Shown here: positions 17,638 to 26,018 of the stretch, piece by piece
How positions within the stretch are numbered: the stretch's first letter is position 1
How the letters are laid out: the number at the start of each line of letters is the position of its first letter
Assembly: GCA_035297385.1 (NCBI GenBank)
Contig: DATGZD010000070.1
Location: forward strand, 1-64,000
DNA: 64,000 nucleotides
Direction of reading: 5' to 3'
Source: UBA11855 sp035297385
Lineage (GTDB): Archaea; Thermoproteota; Bathyarchaeia; Bathyarchaeales; Bathycorpusculaceae
Notes under the pieces: model-generated
Seen by the model: the letters and a program-made list of their open reading frames with translations, nothing else
Databases searched by the model: none
Told to the model about the DNA's origin: nothing
Made by a program: the position numbers and the translations under genes

Positions 17638-18669
17638 TTACCTTTCTCTTTTCTTCTTGGAGAGTCTTGTCAACAATCCCATGGCAAAAGAACCCTCCTC
17701 TAGCGGTTTAGTAATTATATAACCTGCCTTTTCAGCAGCTGAAAACAACTGGTCTCCTTTTTCTGTACGAATTATCGTAAAGGTCCAACCATCCAGTCCC
17801 AAACCCCCAACTGAAATATCTGCCAGTTCAGAACTGAAGTCGTTACAGAAACTACAACTTGTTCGAGCATACTGTTTTGTCTCCGCAAGAGCAATAGAAG
17901 TAATACCAGTACCGGTTGCTACCAGCATTTTGCCTTTGATGTTCATTTTTTTAACATCAAACGGATCAATACCTATCTTCTTCTGAATGTACTCTTCCAT
18001 TAATCCTTCATAGGTAAAGCACTCTGAACACATGAGCCCAATTGCTATGCTTAAAGGTGTTATGTGTTTTTTCATACCTGCCATCTGCATGCTTCTGATA
18101 GCATGAATCTTGCAGGGTGTACCGACAAGAGCAACTTTCTGTTTCTTCTGCGCAATTACATCATTTAAGGCTAGGAGATTTGGTGAGCAGAAATACTTGG
18201 TGCCGGCCGCTGTCAAGATTTCGTTTCGTGTAGTAGCCAATTTTGGAACGGGATAAAATGGTTTTGCCGGGTCTGATCCTGAAACAATAGCAGCATCAAT
18301 TAGTCCTTTTTCCAGAGCAAATAAAAGCAAGGCAGTGGTCACTCCACCGTCCTGTCCAACTTTTAATACTTCTCCATCTGTTGTCTGTGCGACAGCGATT
18401 CGACGGTAAATGCCGAAAACTTCTTGGTTTTGTCTCTGTCTACCAAAAACGAAGGTTTCCGCTTTGTCAAATGTCCACTTGTACCTCGGACAAACCTTGG
18501 CACAGAGCCCACAGAGTTTGCATTCTTTCACCAAGCGTGGTTTTTCTTCTCCATACTCCAAACATCCAAAGGGGCAGACAGCAACACAAGCCCCACAACC
18601 AACGCATTTTTCGCTAGCGATAACGTCGGATCTAAGTGTTTCTTCAAAACCGATTTTCTCTGGGCACAT
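17638..18669 (-). CDS. FrhB/FpoF-like coenzyme F420 oxidoreductase beta subunit
   Basis: 343 aa. The N terminus carries two [4Fe-4S] motifs, CVGCGACVAVCPFGC and CKLCGLCAKVCPRY. These are followed by the FrhB/FdhB N- and C-terminal domains (QDGGVTTALLLFALEKG; GTPCKIHAIRSMQM; IGLMCSECFTYEG), which bind FAD and F420. Proteins of this type exchange electrons between F420H2 and a ferredoxin-like or hydrogenase/dehydrogenase partner. No partner subunit lies beside it. Its place in the Mtd block suggests recycling of F420 for Mtd (inference). A 31-nt perfect palindrome lies 8 nt before its ATG. Confidence 0.88.
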   Translation of the reverse strand: MCPEKIGFEETLRSDVIASEKCVGCGACVAVCPFGCLEYGEEKPRLVKECKLCGLCAKVCPRYKWTFDKAETFVFGRQRQNQEVFGIYRRIAVAQTTDGEVLKVGQDGGVTTALLLFALEKGLIDAAIVSGSDPAKPFYPVPKLATTRNEILTAAGTKYFCSPNLLALNDVIAQKKQKVALVGTPCKIHAIRSMQMAGMKKHITPLSIAIGLMCSECFTYEGLMEEYIQKKIGIDPFDVKKMNIKGKMLVATGTGITSIALAETKQYARTSCSFCNDFSSELADISVGGLGLDGWTFTIIRTEKGDQLFSAAEKAGYIITKPLEEGSFAMGLLTRLSKKKRER

Positions 18670-18677
18670 AGGATTAG

Positions 18678-18708
18678 CTATAAGTATATATCGTATATAT
18701 ACTTATAG
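18678..18708. promoter_or_regulatory. perfect 31-nt palindrome over the FrhB-like gene promoter
   Basis: CTATAAGTATATAT (18678-18691) and its exact reverse complement (18695-18708) flank CGT. It ends 8 nt before the ATG at 18669, so a bound protein would sit on the TATA box/start region and block transcription. Similar but imperfect elements precede the phoU-like, MtdA/B-like and Cys-rich genes. A second inverted repeat, GGAATTCT/AGAATTCC (18713-18720, 18752-18759), lies just further upstream. Confidence 0.6.
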
Positions 18709-18866
18709 GAACGGAATTCTAATACAATAGGCTGCAAAAAGTGCTAAATTAAGAATTCCTTTTCTGGGCTGATGTTTTCTTGTAATAGTTCCCGTACTGT
18801 CAAGGATTGAAGAATCTGCAAAAATAAAGAATCAGTTGACAAGAAATAGAATATTGCTATGATGTT

Positions 18867-19271
18867 TTATTTCTTCTCGGTTGTTTTGCCATCAAAGTGT
18901 TCTTTGCTCGCTAATGCTTCTTTTTTGGTATGCCGGACTACGCCGTCTTGGTGCTCAGGCGGAGAATAAATCGTGTACAGCTTAAGACTCTCAGTCTTTG
19001 AGGTATTCAATACATTATGTTTTGCGCCCGCAGGAATTATTACACCATCGCCATCTTTAATAGAATGTTCTTTTCCGTCAATGATTACTTTTCCTTGGCC
19101 TTCTTCAAATCGGAAGAATTGATCAACATCGTCATGTGTTTCTTCTCCAATTTGTTCCATTGCTCTTATACTCATTAAAACAAGCTGGCTATACTTTCCT
19201 GTATATAGTACACGACGAAAATCATCGTTCTTCCGAGTCGCCTCTTCAAGACTAGTTACATAACCTTTCAT
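18867..19271 (-). CDS. cupin-domain protein
   Basis: 134 aa from ATG 19271, chosen because GGTGAT lies just upstream; the longer frame to 19334 lacks such support. A single small beta-barrel. Motif 1 is E-T-H-D-D-V-D-Q-F-F-R-F-E-E-G-x-G (metal ligands H and D/Q/E). Motif 2 is DGDGVIIPAGAKHNVLNTS, with the second His. The C-terminal tail (HFDGKTTEKK) is disordered. This matches small bacterial and archaeal cupins whose ligand is unknown. Not an obvious operon member. Confidence 0.85.
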   Translation of the reverse strand: MKGYVTSLEEATRKNDDFRRVLYTGKYSQLVLMSIRAMEQIGEETHDDVDQFFRFEEGQGKVIIDGKEHSIKDGDGVIIPAGAKHNVLNTSKTESLKLYTIYSPPEHQDGVVRHTKKEALASKEHFDGKTTEKK

Positions 19272-19520
19272 AGAATCACCAGTTCTGTAATTAGGAAATC
19301 TACTTAAAACTCTATCGATACAGAGCCCTAACAATAAACGCCTTCCTACTTATCCAGCAAGATTGTTTTCTCAACGTTGCTTGAAGCAGGACGATAATAT
19401 AGTCAAACTCCATTCGATGCCCGATAAAAGTCTAAAGTGACTGAAATAACTAACTTGTTTACTCTATGGCAATTAAAAGGTAAAACTGATGGCTTAAAAT
19501 AAGAAGAACAAGGTACAAAG

Positions 19521-19591
19521 AAATTACTGAATACTATTTTCACAAAAGCTGCATGTAATCCAATATTCGTTGAACAAATGTTCAGTAATTT
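19521..19591. repeat. 11-bp inverted repeat, arms 49 nt apart
   Basis: AAATTACTGAA (19521-19531) and TTCAGTAATTT (19581-19591) are exact complements. They enclose 49 nt that also hold TGAAC/GTTCA. The repeat is about 80 nt upstream of the PP-loop gene at 19671. The rest of the 399-base gap 19272-19670 shows only AT-rich promoter-like DNA and no gene. Confidence 0.4.
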
Positions 19592-19670
19592 ATAAACAAG
19601 CTATTTATACAATCAGATTATAATCTATAGTTAAGATATATGAACGGAACATCCTGTAAATGGTGTAAAA

Positions 19671-20336
19671 ATGAAAGTAGCAGCACTCTGGACAGGCGGT
19701 AAAGACTCTTCACTAGCATGCCATATAGCTATGCGTAGACATAATATGGACAATATTGTAACTTTTATCTGGGATCAACCTTCATTATCCCACCCACTAT
19801 CTATAATCAAAGTTCAATCTGAAGCAATCAAGATCCCATTTCTCTGGTACAAACTAAGGCCGCCATACGAAGAATCGTATCGAGAAGCCATTCTGCATAT
19901 GAAAGAAGAATACGGCATACAAGGTGTAGTTACTGGCGACATAAGCTACGTAGATGCTTACCATGGAAATTGGATTGACGATATTTGTAGAGGAACAGGC
20001 GTTGAAGTTTTAAAACCCCTCTGGGAGCACGATCGCCAATCTATACTCGATGAACTTCTCGCAAACAATTTCAAAATCATGTTTAGTTGTGTCAAAGAAC
20101 CTTGGATGACAGAAACATGGCTGGGGAGAACTCTTGATTTAAGCATTATTGAGAAGATGCAGGAATTACATCGCAGTAAAGGATTAGATTTGTGCGGAGA
20201 AAATGGTGAATACCACACCATGGTCTTGGATGCTCCATACTTCACAAAAATTATTGATATCCCATATTTCCAGAAAAAGAAAACCAATAATGGCTTCATC
20301 ATGGAACAGGTCGAGGTTTCTCTAAGACCAAAATAA
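19671..20336 (+). CDS. Dph6-family PP-loop ATPase, divergent paralogue
   Basis: 221 aa. The N terminus VAALWTGGKDSSLACH is an adenylation PP-loop, and GENGEYHTMVLDAP near residue 178 is the hallmark GExGEYHT of the diphthine-ammonia ligase family. VVTGDISYVDAYHGNWIDDICRG also follows the family pattern. A more typical Dph6 (56201-56854) is present in the window, so this copy may amidate another substrate. It is followed after 25 nt by a Cys-repeat gene with a strong SD, and the two probably form an operon. Confidence 0.8.
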   Translation: MKVAALWTGGKDSSLACHIAMRRHNMDNIVTFIWDQPSLSHPLSIIKVQSEAIKIPFLWYKLRPPYEESYREAILHMKEEYGIQGVVTGDISYVDAYHGNWIDDICRGTGVEVLKPLWEHDRQSILDELLANNFKIMFSCVKEPWMTETWLGRTLDLSIIEKMQELHRSKGLDLCGENGEYHTMVLDAPYFTKIIDIPYFQKKKTNNGFIMEQVEVSLRPK

Positions 20337-20361
20337 CATAATCGGAGGTGATACAACGGAA

Positions 20362-20658
20362 ATGGAGAGTTGCAGGAACTGTGTCAATCTAGAAGATCGA
20401 AGAGCAATTGAAGGGGTAGCTATATGTGCTATGCATCATGGTCCTTCTGTATCCTGCGCTGAATTCGAACCTCGGAGGATAAAAAATGAGACGAATAGAT
20501 TCTATAATAGGTTTTGCTTAAAATGCATTAATTTCGAAAACATAAATGGAATTCCAATCTGCTCTAAAGATCATAGACCAGGTGTTGCCTGCGGCGCCTT
20601 TACAATGAAGGAACACAATACAAAATCAAGGAAACTCATCGAATTGAGAACAACATAA
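20362..20658 (+). CDS. Cys-rich protein with two tandem CxxC..C..H..C modules
   Basis: 98 aa. Two similar halves follow each other. The first runs CRNCVNLEDR...GVAICAMHHGPSVSCAEFEP and the second CLKCINFENINGIPICSKDH with RPGVACGAF. Each offers four Cys and one His, suggesting one metal site per module. SD GGAGGTGAT (20344-20352) precedes the ATG by about 9 nt. Such modules are seen as small unannotated archaeal proteins. The tight link to the Dph6-like gene suggests a partner role (inference). Confidence 0.7.
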   Translation: MESCRNCVNLEDRRAIEGVAICAMHHGPSVSCAEFEPRRIKNETNRFYNRFCLKCINFENINGIPICSKDHRPGVACGAFTMKEHNTKSRKLIELRTT

Positions 20659-20778
20659 ACGGAAAGCAGATTATACGTACATCACTTGTAGACAATTAAC
20701 CTATTACGGTTAAGAATACATCAGGACTATTTGTTCCTCCATCTTAGTAGGCATGTAGCAGTAGATGTTTGCTGTCCG

Positions 20779-21189
20779 TTACCAGCTACGTAATACAATC
20801 ATTGTGTTGGTCTTCATTATACCTTCGACACGACGTATTTTTTCGACGCATTCATTAACTTCTGCTACGTTTACCCCACTAATAACGACAACTATATCAT
20901 ATTCACCAGTGACTTCGTAGAGTGTTTCAACGTTTGAGATTTCTCGAATTTTATTAGAGACCTCCTGTGTAGGATAAGAAGGAGCAGTAGCCAACAACGT
21001 AATTGCCTCGGCACCTGCGGTAGCGCCAACTTTAACAGTATATTTTCGTATTACACCTGAATCAGTTAGAGTCTTGACTCTTTTTCGAACTGCACCTTCA
21101 GTTAAGCCAATTTCTTTTCCAATATCGCTGTAGCCCGCTCTACCATTATCTTTTAGAATTTGAATAATCTGCTTATCAACATCATCCAT
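20779..21189 (-). CDS. Lrp/AsnC-type regulator (LysM-like)
   Basis: 136 aa. Residues 1-60 are the AsnC-type winged helix (DKQIIQILKDNGRAGYSDIGKEIGLTEGAVRKRV, in two parts), and residues 65-136 the RAM/ACT-like effector domain (VETLYEVTGEYDIVVVI). Length is typical. It lies divergently next to lysW, as the lysine-responsive activator LysM does in Sulfolobus, so control of the lysW-K operon is likely. A hairpin GCAGAAAT/ATTTCTGC (21219-21240) precedes its own start. Confidence 0.9.
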   Translation of the reverse strand: MDDVDKQIIQILKDNGRAGYSDIGKEIGLTEGAVRKRVKTLTDSGVIRKYTVKVGATAGAEAITLLATAPSYPTQEVSNKIREISNVETLYEVTGEYDIVVVISGVNVAEVNECVEKIRRVEGIMKTNTMIVLRSW

Positions 21190-21218
21190 TTTACTACGCC
21201 ATGTGTTAATTAATTGTG

Positions 21219-21240
21219 GCAGAAATTTAACGATTTCTGC
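21219..21240. promoter_or_regulatory. 8-bp inverted repeat before the Lrp-type gene
   Basis: GCAGAAAT and ATTTCTGC, separated by TTAACG, lie 30 nt upstream of the Lrp-type start in the divergent 291-base region shared with lysW. Autoregulation or shared control would fit. A TTTAAAA TATA-like box at 21381-21390 is placed for lysW. Confidence 0.4.
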
Positions 21241-21480
21241 ATTTTCAGACTTGATTTAGTACGGATTTCGATATTATCGATCAAGTGTATTAAGGATTTT
21301 TAGTGTCAACAATTTTAAACGATAGAAAAATGTACCATTTGGAACATGAGAAGCCTAGCATGTTACAAATTAGTCGCAATGTTTAAAAGAAACACGAGCC
21401 AATCACATTGACATTTCCGAAAACAAAAACGTGAAAACAAAATGATTAAACAAAGCGCAAACCCCCAAGAGGTGAAAATA

Positions 21481-21657
21481 ATGAACAAAGCTAAATGTCC
21501 AGACTGTGATGCTGACCTTGATGTCCCACAAGATACCGAAACCGGCGAAATTCTAAGTTGCCCCGGCTGCGGCCTCGAACTCGAAGTCAAACAAGTAAAA
21601 GGTGGATGCATAGACCTTCAAGAATTAACAATTGAAGGCGAAGATTGGGGCGAATAA
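21481..21657 (+). CDS. lysW: LysW, amino-group carrier protein
   Basis: 58 aa from ATG 21481 (SD GAGGTGA 5 nt upstream; the in-frame ATG at 21442 is not used). Two zinc knuckles CPDCDAD and CPGCGLE form the small globular part, and the C terminus ends in the diagnostic EDWGE. The gamma-carboxyl of the final Glu is joined to the alpha-amino group of aminoadipate or glutamate. All intermediates of the pathway then ride on LysW. First gene of the lysWXYZJK run. Confidence 0.96.
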   Translation: MNKAKCPDCDADLDVPQDTETGEILSCPGCGLELEVKQVKGGCIDLQELTIEGEDWGE

Positions 21658-21738
21658 GAGTACTTAAACCTCTTAAACAGAAAAATGAAAACACCAGAGT
21701 TTTTTAACACTAACATTTTTCATTGGATGTAAGATGCG

Positions 21739-22923
21739 ATGAGCGTAGCACTTCTTTATGAACGATCAGAAACTGATGAACTTGGCATAAAATTCACAGC
21801 TGAACAATTGGGCATACAGTTGGAATACATTCCATTCAGAAAAATCGCTCTCGCGTTCTGCAGAAATGATTATAACTTTAAGACTAAAGGAAAAGATTAC
21901 ACGAGCACCATCAAAGAAATTGCTGTGGTACTAAACCGAGCCCAGAGCAAAAACCGGCGACTCTTCGCATCACATATCATGGAGACTTTTGGCAAAAAAA
22001 CCATTAATCCCTCCTCAATTGAATTTGAATGCTACAGCAAACTTAGAACATTATTACATTTTTGGGCATGGGGTATCCCAATTCCAACAACAATTTACGT
22101 TCCCTGTGATGCAATAGACATAACGAAGGATGGCAGAGAAATCCATAATGAACCAGATATCGCTGACCTACTCCAAGATGAGGTAGCTTTGGATAAGGGT
22201 ATCGTAGTTAAGCCTGATGCTGGTACGCATGGAAAAGGAATCGTTCTTGCGAAAAATCGCGAAGAACTCATTGCAAATATTCAATCCATAAAAGCCTCTA
22301 TAACAAATCCAGTTGGCATTCTAGCACAGGAGCTTATTCAAAAATGGTTTTATGATTTACGTATCATAGTTTACAAAGAAAAAGGCAAAAACTCAATCTG
22401 CCATCCCTCAGCGTTAGCAAGGGCGGGAGTGAAAGATTTTCGAACTAATACATACCTTGGTAACTTAGTCTTCGAAGCTGAACTACCATTACACGTTAAA
22501 GAATTGGCAGTTAAATGTGGCAGGGCATTAAGCAAAGACCATGAATCCTATATCTTAGCATTAGACGCTATGATTAACGTAGCTGACAACAAATCTATAG
22601 ATGATGACACCCTAAAACTGGGATTAGAAAAGGCTGCAATTGCCTTCGACCCTGTAAAAAAAGTTAAGAAAGATGAGATGAGAATTAAAAACTTCAACAA
22701 ATGGAACAGCCAACTGGAAGCGGTGTACCAAAATTATAAGAATTCAGAACCTTACCTGAAAATCAAGAACATTATTGATGAAAGCGTGGAGAAAAACAAA
22801 AGTAATATCGTGTTTCATGAAGCAAACTCATGTCCCGAATTCTGGGAGAATACTCGGCCAATAACAGGCATAAATATTGCCATTCCACTATTGAAGGGCG
22901 CTCAGAGTCTAATACAATCATAA
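21739..22923 (+). CDS. lysX: LysX-type LysW ligase (ATP-grasp), enlarged
   Basis: 394 aa versus about 280 for the family. The RimK-like ATP-grasp core is clear: VVKPDAGTHGKGIVLA (about 156-171), AQELIQKWFYDLRIIVY (about 196-212) with the RxxV strand, and metal-binding EANSCPEF (361-368) followed by TGINIA. About 80 residues (roughly 279-357), mostly helical and charged, are inserted between the ALDAM strand and the EAN motif. Another short insert lies at about 125-150. It joins aminoadipate and/or glutamate to LysW; motifs do not tell which. Second gene of the operon. Confidence 0.88.
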   Translation: MSVALLYERSETDELGIKFTAEQLGIQLEYIPFRKIALAFCRNDYNFKTKGKDYTSTIKEIAVVLNRAQSKNRRLFASHIMETFGKKTINPSSIEFECYSKLRTLLHFWAWGIPIPTTIYVPCDAIDITKDGREIHNEPDIADLLQDEVALDKGIVVKPDAGTHGKGIVLAKNREELIANIQSIKASITNPVGILAQELIQKWFYDLRIIVYKEKGKNSICHPSALARAGVKDFRTNTYLGNLVFEAELPLHVKELAVKCGRALSKDHESYILALDAMINVADNKSIDDDTLKLGLEKAAIAFDPVKKVKKDEMRIKNFNKWNSQLEAVYQNYKNSEPYLKIKNIIDESVEKNKSNIVFHEANSCPEFWENTRPITGINIAIPLLKGAQSLIQS

Positions 22924-22941
22924 TCATATTGAGATGAAAAC

Positions 22942-23997
22942 ATGATAAGAATAGGAATAATTGGAGGTTCAGGATACGTAGGCGGAGAATTACTACGCCT
23001 ACTCCTAATGCATCCGCAAGCAGAAGTTACAATGATAACAAGTCGCCAAGTTGTTGGAGAATATGTCTTTAACAGCCACCCAAACCTACGCGGTCTAACA
23101 CAATTAAAATTCGTGCCCATGGACATTGCTGAACTACAAAAAAACTGTGACCTAGTATTCACCGCAACTCCACATGGCGGTTCGGTGAATCTAGTCCCAA
23201 AACTGTTAGAAGCAGGCTTGAAAGTTATCGATATGAGCGCAGATTTTCGTCTCAAAAACTCTGATGATTATGAAAAATGGTATGGTTGGAAACATGGTAA
23301 TCCTGAGATACTCAAAACCGCAGTCTATGGTTTACCTGAACTTCATCGTCAAGAAATTAGGGATGCTAAATTAGTAGCTTGCCCAGGTTGTATGGCAACT
23401 GCAACAATACTCGCACTCGTTCCTATTGTAAAGGCAGGACTAATCGAGAAGAATCATATAGTTGCAGATCTAAAAGTCGGCTCATCAGGCGCTGGTAGTA
23501 AGCCAACTATCGCATCACATCATCCTGAACGGTTTAGTGGTGTACGCCCATACAAGGTGGTTGGTCATCGCCACATTGCAGAAACTGAACAGGAACTAAA
23601 TAGCCTAACCAATGAACCTATCAAGATGTCATTTACCCCCCATGCTGTGAACATGGTTCGAGGAATACTAGCCACAATTCACACGTTCCCAGTACAATCT
23701 ATTTCAAATAAAGATATTTGGAAAGCTTTACGCAGCACGTATGAGGGTGAACCGTTCATTCGTTTTATAAAGTACCTTAAAGGCTGTTATCAATTGCCAG
23801 ACCCAAAAGTGACCCAAGGAACAAACTACTGTGATATAGGCTTTGAGATTGATGATCACGCAAATCGACTTTTGCTATTCTCAGCGATCGATAACATGGT
23901 AAAGGGTGCATCTGGGCAGGGAGTACAATGTCTAAACATTATGATGGGCATCGATGAAACAACAGCATTAAAGAGTACGGGTTTCCATCCGATGTGA
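22942..23997 (+). CDS. lysY: LysW-aminoadipyl/glutamyl phosphate reductase (LysY/ArgC)
   Basis: 351 aa. NADPH-dependent reduction of the LysW-bound acyl phosphate to semialdehyde. The Rossmann motif GGSGYVGGELLRLL is at residues 8-21, and the catalytic Cys is in VACPGCMATATILAL (about residue 150). HHPERFSGVRPYKVVGHRHIAE matches the ArgC family, with the catalytic His. Length is standard. It starts 18 nt after lysX. Confidence 0.95.
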   Translation: MIRIGIIGGSGYVGGELLRLLLMHPQAEVTMITSRQVVGEYVFNSHPNLRGLTQLKFVPMDIAELQKNCDLVFTATPHGGSVNLVPKLLEAGLKVIDMSADFRLKNSDDYEKWYGWKHGNPEILKTAVYGLPELHRQEIRDAKLVACPGCMATATILALVPIVKAGLIEKNHIVADLKVGSSGAGSKPTIASHHPERFSGVRPYKVVGHRHIAETEQELNSLTNEPIKMSFTPHAVNMVRGILATIHTFPVQSISNKDIWKALRSTYEGEPFIRFIKYLKGCYQLPDPKVTQGTNYCDIGFEIDDHANRLLLFSAIDNMVKGASGQGVQCLNIMMGIDETTALKSTGFHPM

Positions 23998-24003
23998 CTT
24001 GCC

Positions 24004-24810
24004 ATGTTGTTCGTCGTGAAATTAGGGGGAAGTATTCTTAAAGAAGGTGCATCATCAGCGCTAATAAGCGACTTAAAGGAGTTGCTTAAGGATAATAAGT
24101 CAATTCTTGTTCATGGCGGTGGCGCCGAAGTCACTGAAATCGCTTCGAAGCTGGGTAAGGAACAGAGATTCATCATTTCGCCAGAAGGCTTCAGAAGTCG
24201 CTATACAGATAAGGAAACAATTGAGATTTATGCGATGGTGATGGCTGGAAAAATCAACAAACAAATAGTTCTTGCATTACAGAAAATGGGCATAGCTGCC
24301 GTTGGCTTATCTGGCTTAGATGGTGCAATTCTTAAAGCTGAACGCAAGAAAAAATTGATTGCTGTAGATGAGCGAGGGCGGAAAAAAGTCATCGACGGGG
24401 GTTATACTGGAAAGATATGTACTGTTGACGCAGGATTGCTTCGATTGTTATTGGAGAGAGGTTATACTCCCGTAGTAACACCGATTGCGATAAGCGAGGA
24501 ATCTGAGCCTCTAAATATAGATGGAGATCGCACAGCAGCGTTTATAGCCGGCGCTTTGCAGGCGGATCGCTTAATTCTTCTAACTGATGTACAAGGTTTA
24601 AGCCTAAAAGGTCAACCTATCGGTAAAATCAGCGCCACTGAGGTAAAAGAAGTTTTAGGAAGCATCGGACATGGAATGAGCACAAAAGTTCATGCAGCAT
24701 TAGAAGCGTTGAATCAAGGTGTAGGAGAGGTTCTAATTACGTCAGGGCTTGGTGAAAACCCAATATCAGCCGCATTAAAGCATCAAACAGGGACAGCGAT
24801 TACAGCATGA
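24004..24810 (+). CDS. lysZ: LysW-aminoadipate/glutamate kinase (LysZ)
   Basis: 268 aa, amino-acid kinase fold. FVVKLGGSILKEG at the N terminus and VHGGGAEVTEIA bind phosphate. NIDGDRTAAFIAGAL and LLTDVQGL complete the site. It phosphorylates the side-chain carboxylate of the LysW-linked substrate. ATG 24004 follows lysY by 6 nt and its last codons overlap lysJ by 4 nt (ATGA), so the genes are translationally coupled. Confidence 0.95.
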   Translation: MLFVVKLGGSILKEGASSALISDLKELLKDNKSILVHGGGAEVTEIASKLGKEQRFIISPEGFRSRYTDKETIEIYAMVMAGKINKQIVLALQKMGIAAVGLSGLDGAILKAERKKKLIAVDERGRKKVIDGGYTGKICTVDAGLLRLLLERGYTPVVTPIAISEESEPLNIDGDRTAAFIAGALQADRLILLTDVQGLSLKGQPIGKISATEVKEVLGSIGHGMSTKVHAALEALNQGVGEVLITSGLGENPISAALKHQTGTAITA

Positions 24811-26018
24811 ATGAGAAAGAAATAATTGATTCTGAGAATCATTTGATGGCTAACGTTTTCTCCAAAAAACCCGTTGTATTAACACGTGGCAAAGGCGCCG
24901 TAGTCTGGGACGTAAATGGTAAGGAGTACATAGACTGTACGAGCGGTTATGGCGTAGGACTGTTGGGTCACTGTCATCCAAAAATTGTAGATGCTATTTG
25001 TAAGCAAGCTCAACAATTGATAACCTGCCATGCAGGCTACTACAACGATAAACGCACAGAATTTCTACAAAAACTTACAGAGATTACACCAAAAGATTTG
25101 AACAAAGCATTCCTATCAAATAGTGGTGCTGAATCTGTCGAATGTGCACTCAAACTTGCACGAAAACATATGGGTAAACCTGAAATCATCGCTGTTATGG
25201 GAGCTTTTCATGGGAAGACTATGGGTGCGCTCTCAGTTACATGGGACAAAAAATACCGTGAACCGTTCCTACCGTTAGTTCCAGAAATCAAACACGTTCC
25301 TCCAGATAATTTAGAAAAAATGCGCGACGCAATAAGTGAGAAAACAGCTGCTGTTCTTGTTGAACCGATTCGAGGTGAAGGTGGAATTCGTGTACCACCG
25401 AGTGATTACTTGAGAGGTTTAAGAGAACTTTGTAACGAGAAAGGTATACTCTTAATGTTTGATGAAGTACAGACAGGATTCGGACGAACAGGAAAACTCT
25501 TTGCCTGCCAACATTGGGACGTTACACCCGACGTGATGTGTTTAGCGAAGCCATTGGCTGGTGGTCTACCACTGGGAGCAACGGTTGCTCGTGAAGAAAT
25601 TATGTCGTCATTCAAAGTGGGAGATCACTCAACAACTTTTAGCGGCAACCCATTGGTTTGCGCCGCAGGATGCGCCGCCATAGATGTACTTACAGAGGAG
25701 AAAGTTGCAGAACATGCAGCGGAGTTAGGCGCTTATTTCAAGACTAAGCTCGAAGAACTACAAGCCAAGCACAAAAGTGTAAAAGAAGTCCGTGGCTTAG
25801 GCTTGATGTTAGGCATGGAGAGCAGATTTGATGTTCTTAATATTCTACTCAAATCTATAGATAGAAATGTCCTTGTTCTTGATGCAGGAAAAACAGTTGT
25901 TCGTTTCTTACCTCCTTTCGTTATTAACAAAAGCCAAATCAACATTGTCGTTACAGTCTTAGATAGTATTCTAGAAGAGGAAGAGAATGCAAGGTCAAGC
26001 AGTACGTCTCCTAACTAA
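24807..26018 (+). CDS. lysJ: LysW-lysine/ornithine aminotransferase (LysJ)
   Basis: 403 aa, class III PLP aminotransferase of the ArgD/LysJ group. LSNSGAESVECALKLAR, AFHGKTMGALS, FDEVQTGFGRTG and the Schiff-base Lys in CLAKPLAGGLPLGA are present, with HSTTFSGNPLVCAAG. It converts the LysW-bound semialdehyde to the amine with glutamate as donor. Its 3' end overlaps the start of lysK by 32 nt. Confidence 0.95.
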   Translation: MNEKEIIDSENHLMANVFSKKPVVLTRGKGAVVWDVNGKEYIDCTSGYGVGLLGHCHPKIVDAICKQAQQLITCHAGYYNDKRTEFLQKLTEITPKDLNKAFLSNSGAESVECALKLARKHMGKPEIIAVMGAFHGKTMGALSVTWDKKYREPFLPLVPEIKHVPPDNLEKMRDAISEKTAAVLVEPIRGEGGIRVPPSDYLRGLRELCNEKGILLMFDEVQTGFGRTGKLFACQHWDVTPDVMCLAKPLAGGLPLGATVAREEIMSSFKVGDHSTTFSGNPLVCAAGCAAIDVLTEEKVAEHAAELGAYFKTKLEELQAKHKSVKEVRGLGLMLGMESRFDVLNILLKSIDRNVLVLDAGKTVVRFLPPFVINKSQINIVVTVLDSILEEEENARSSSTSPN

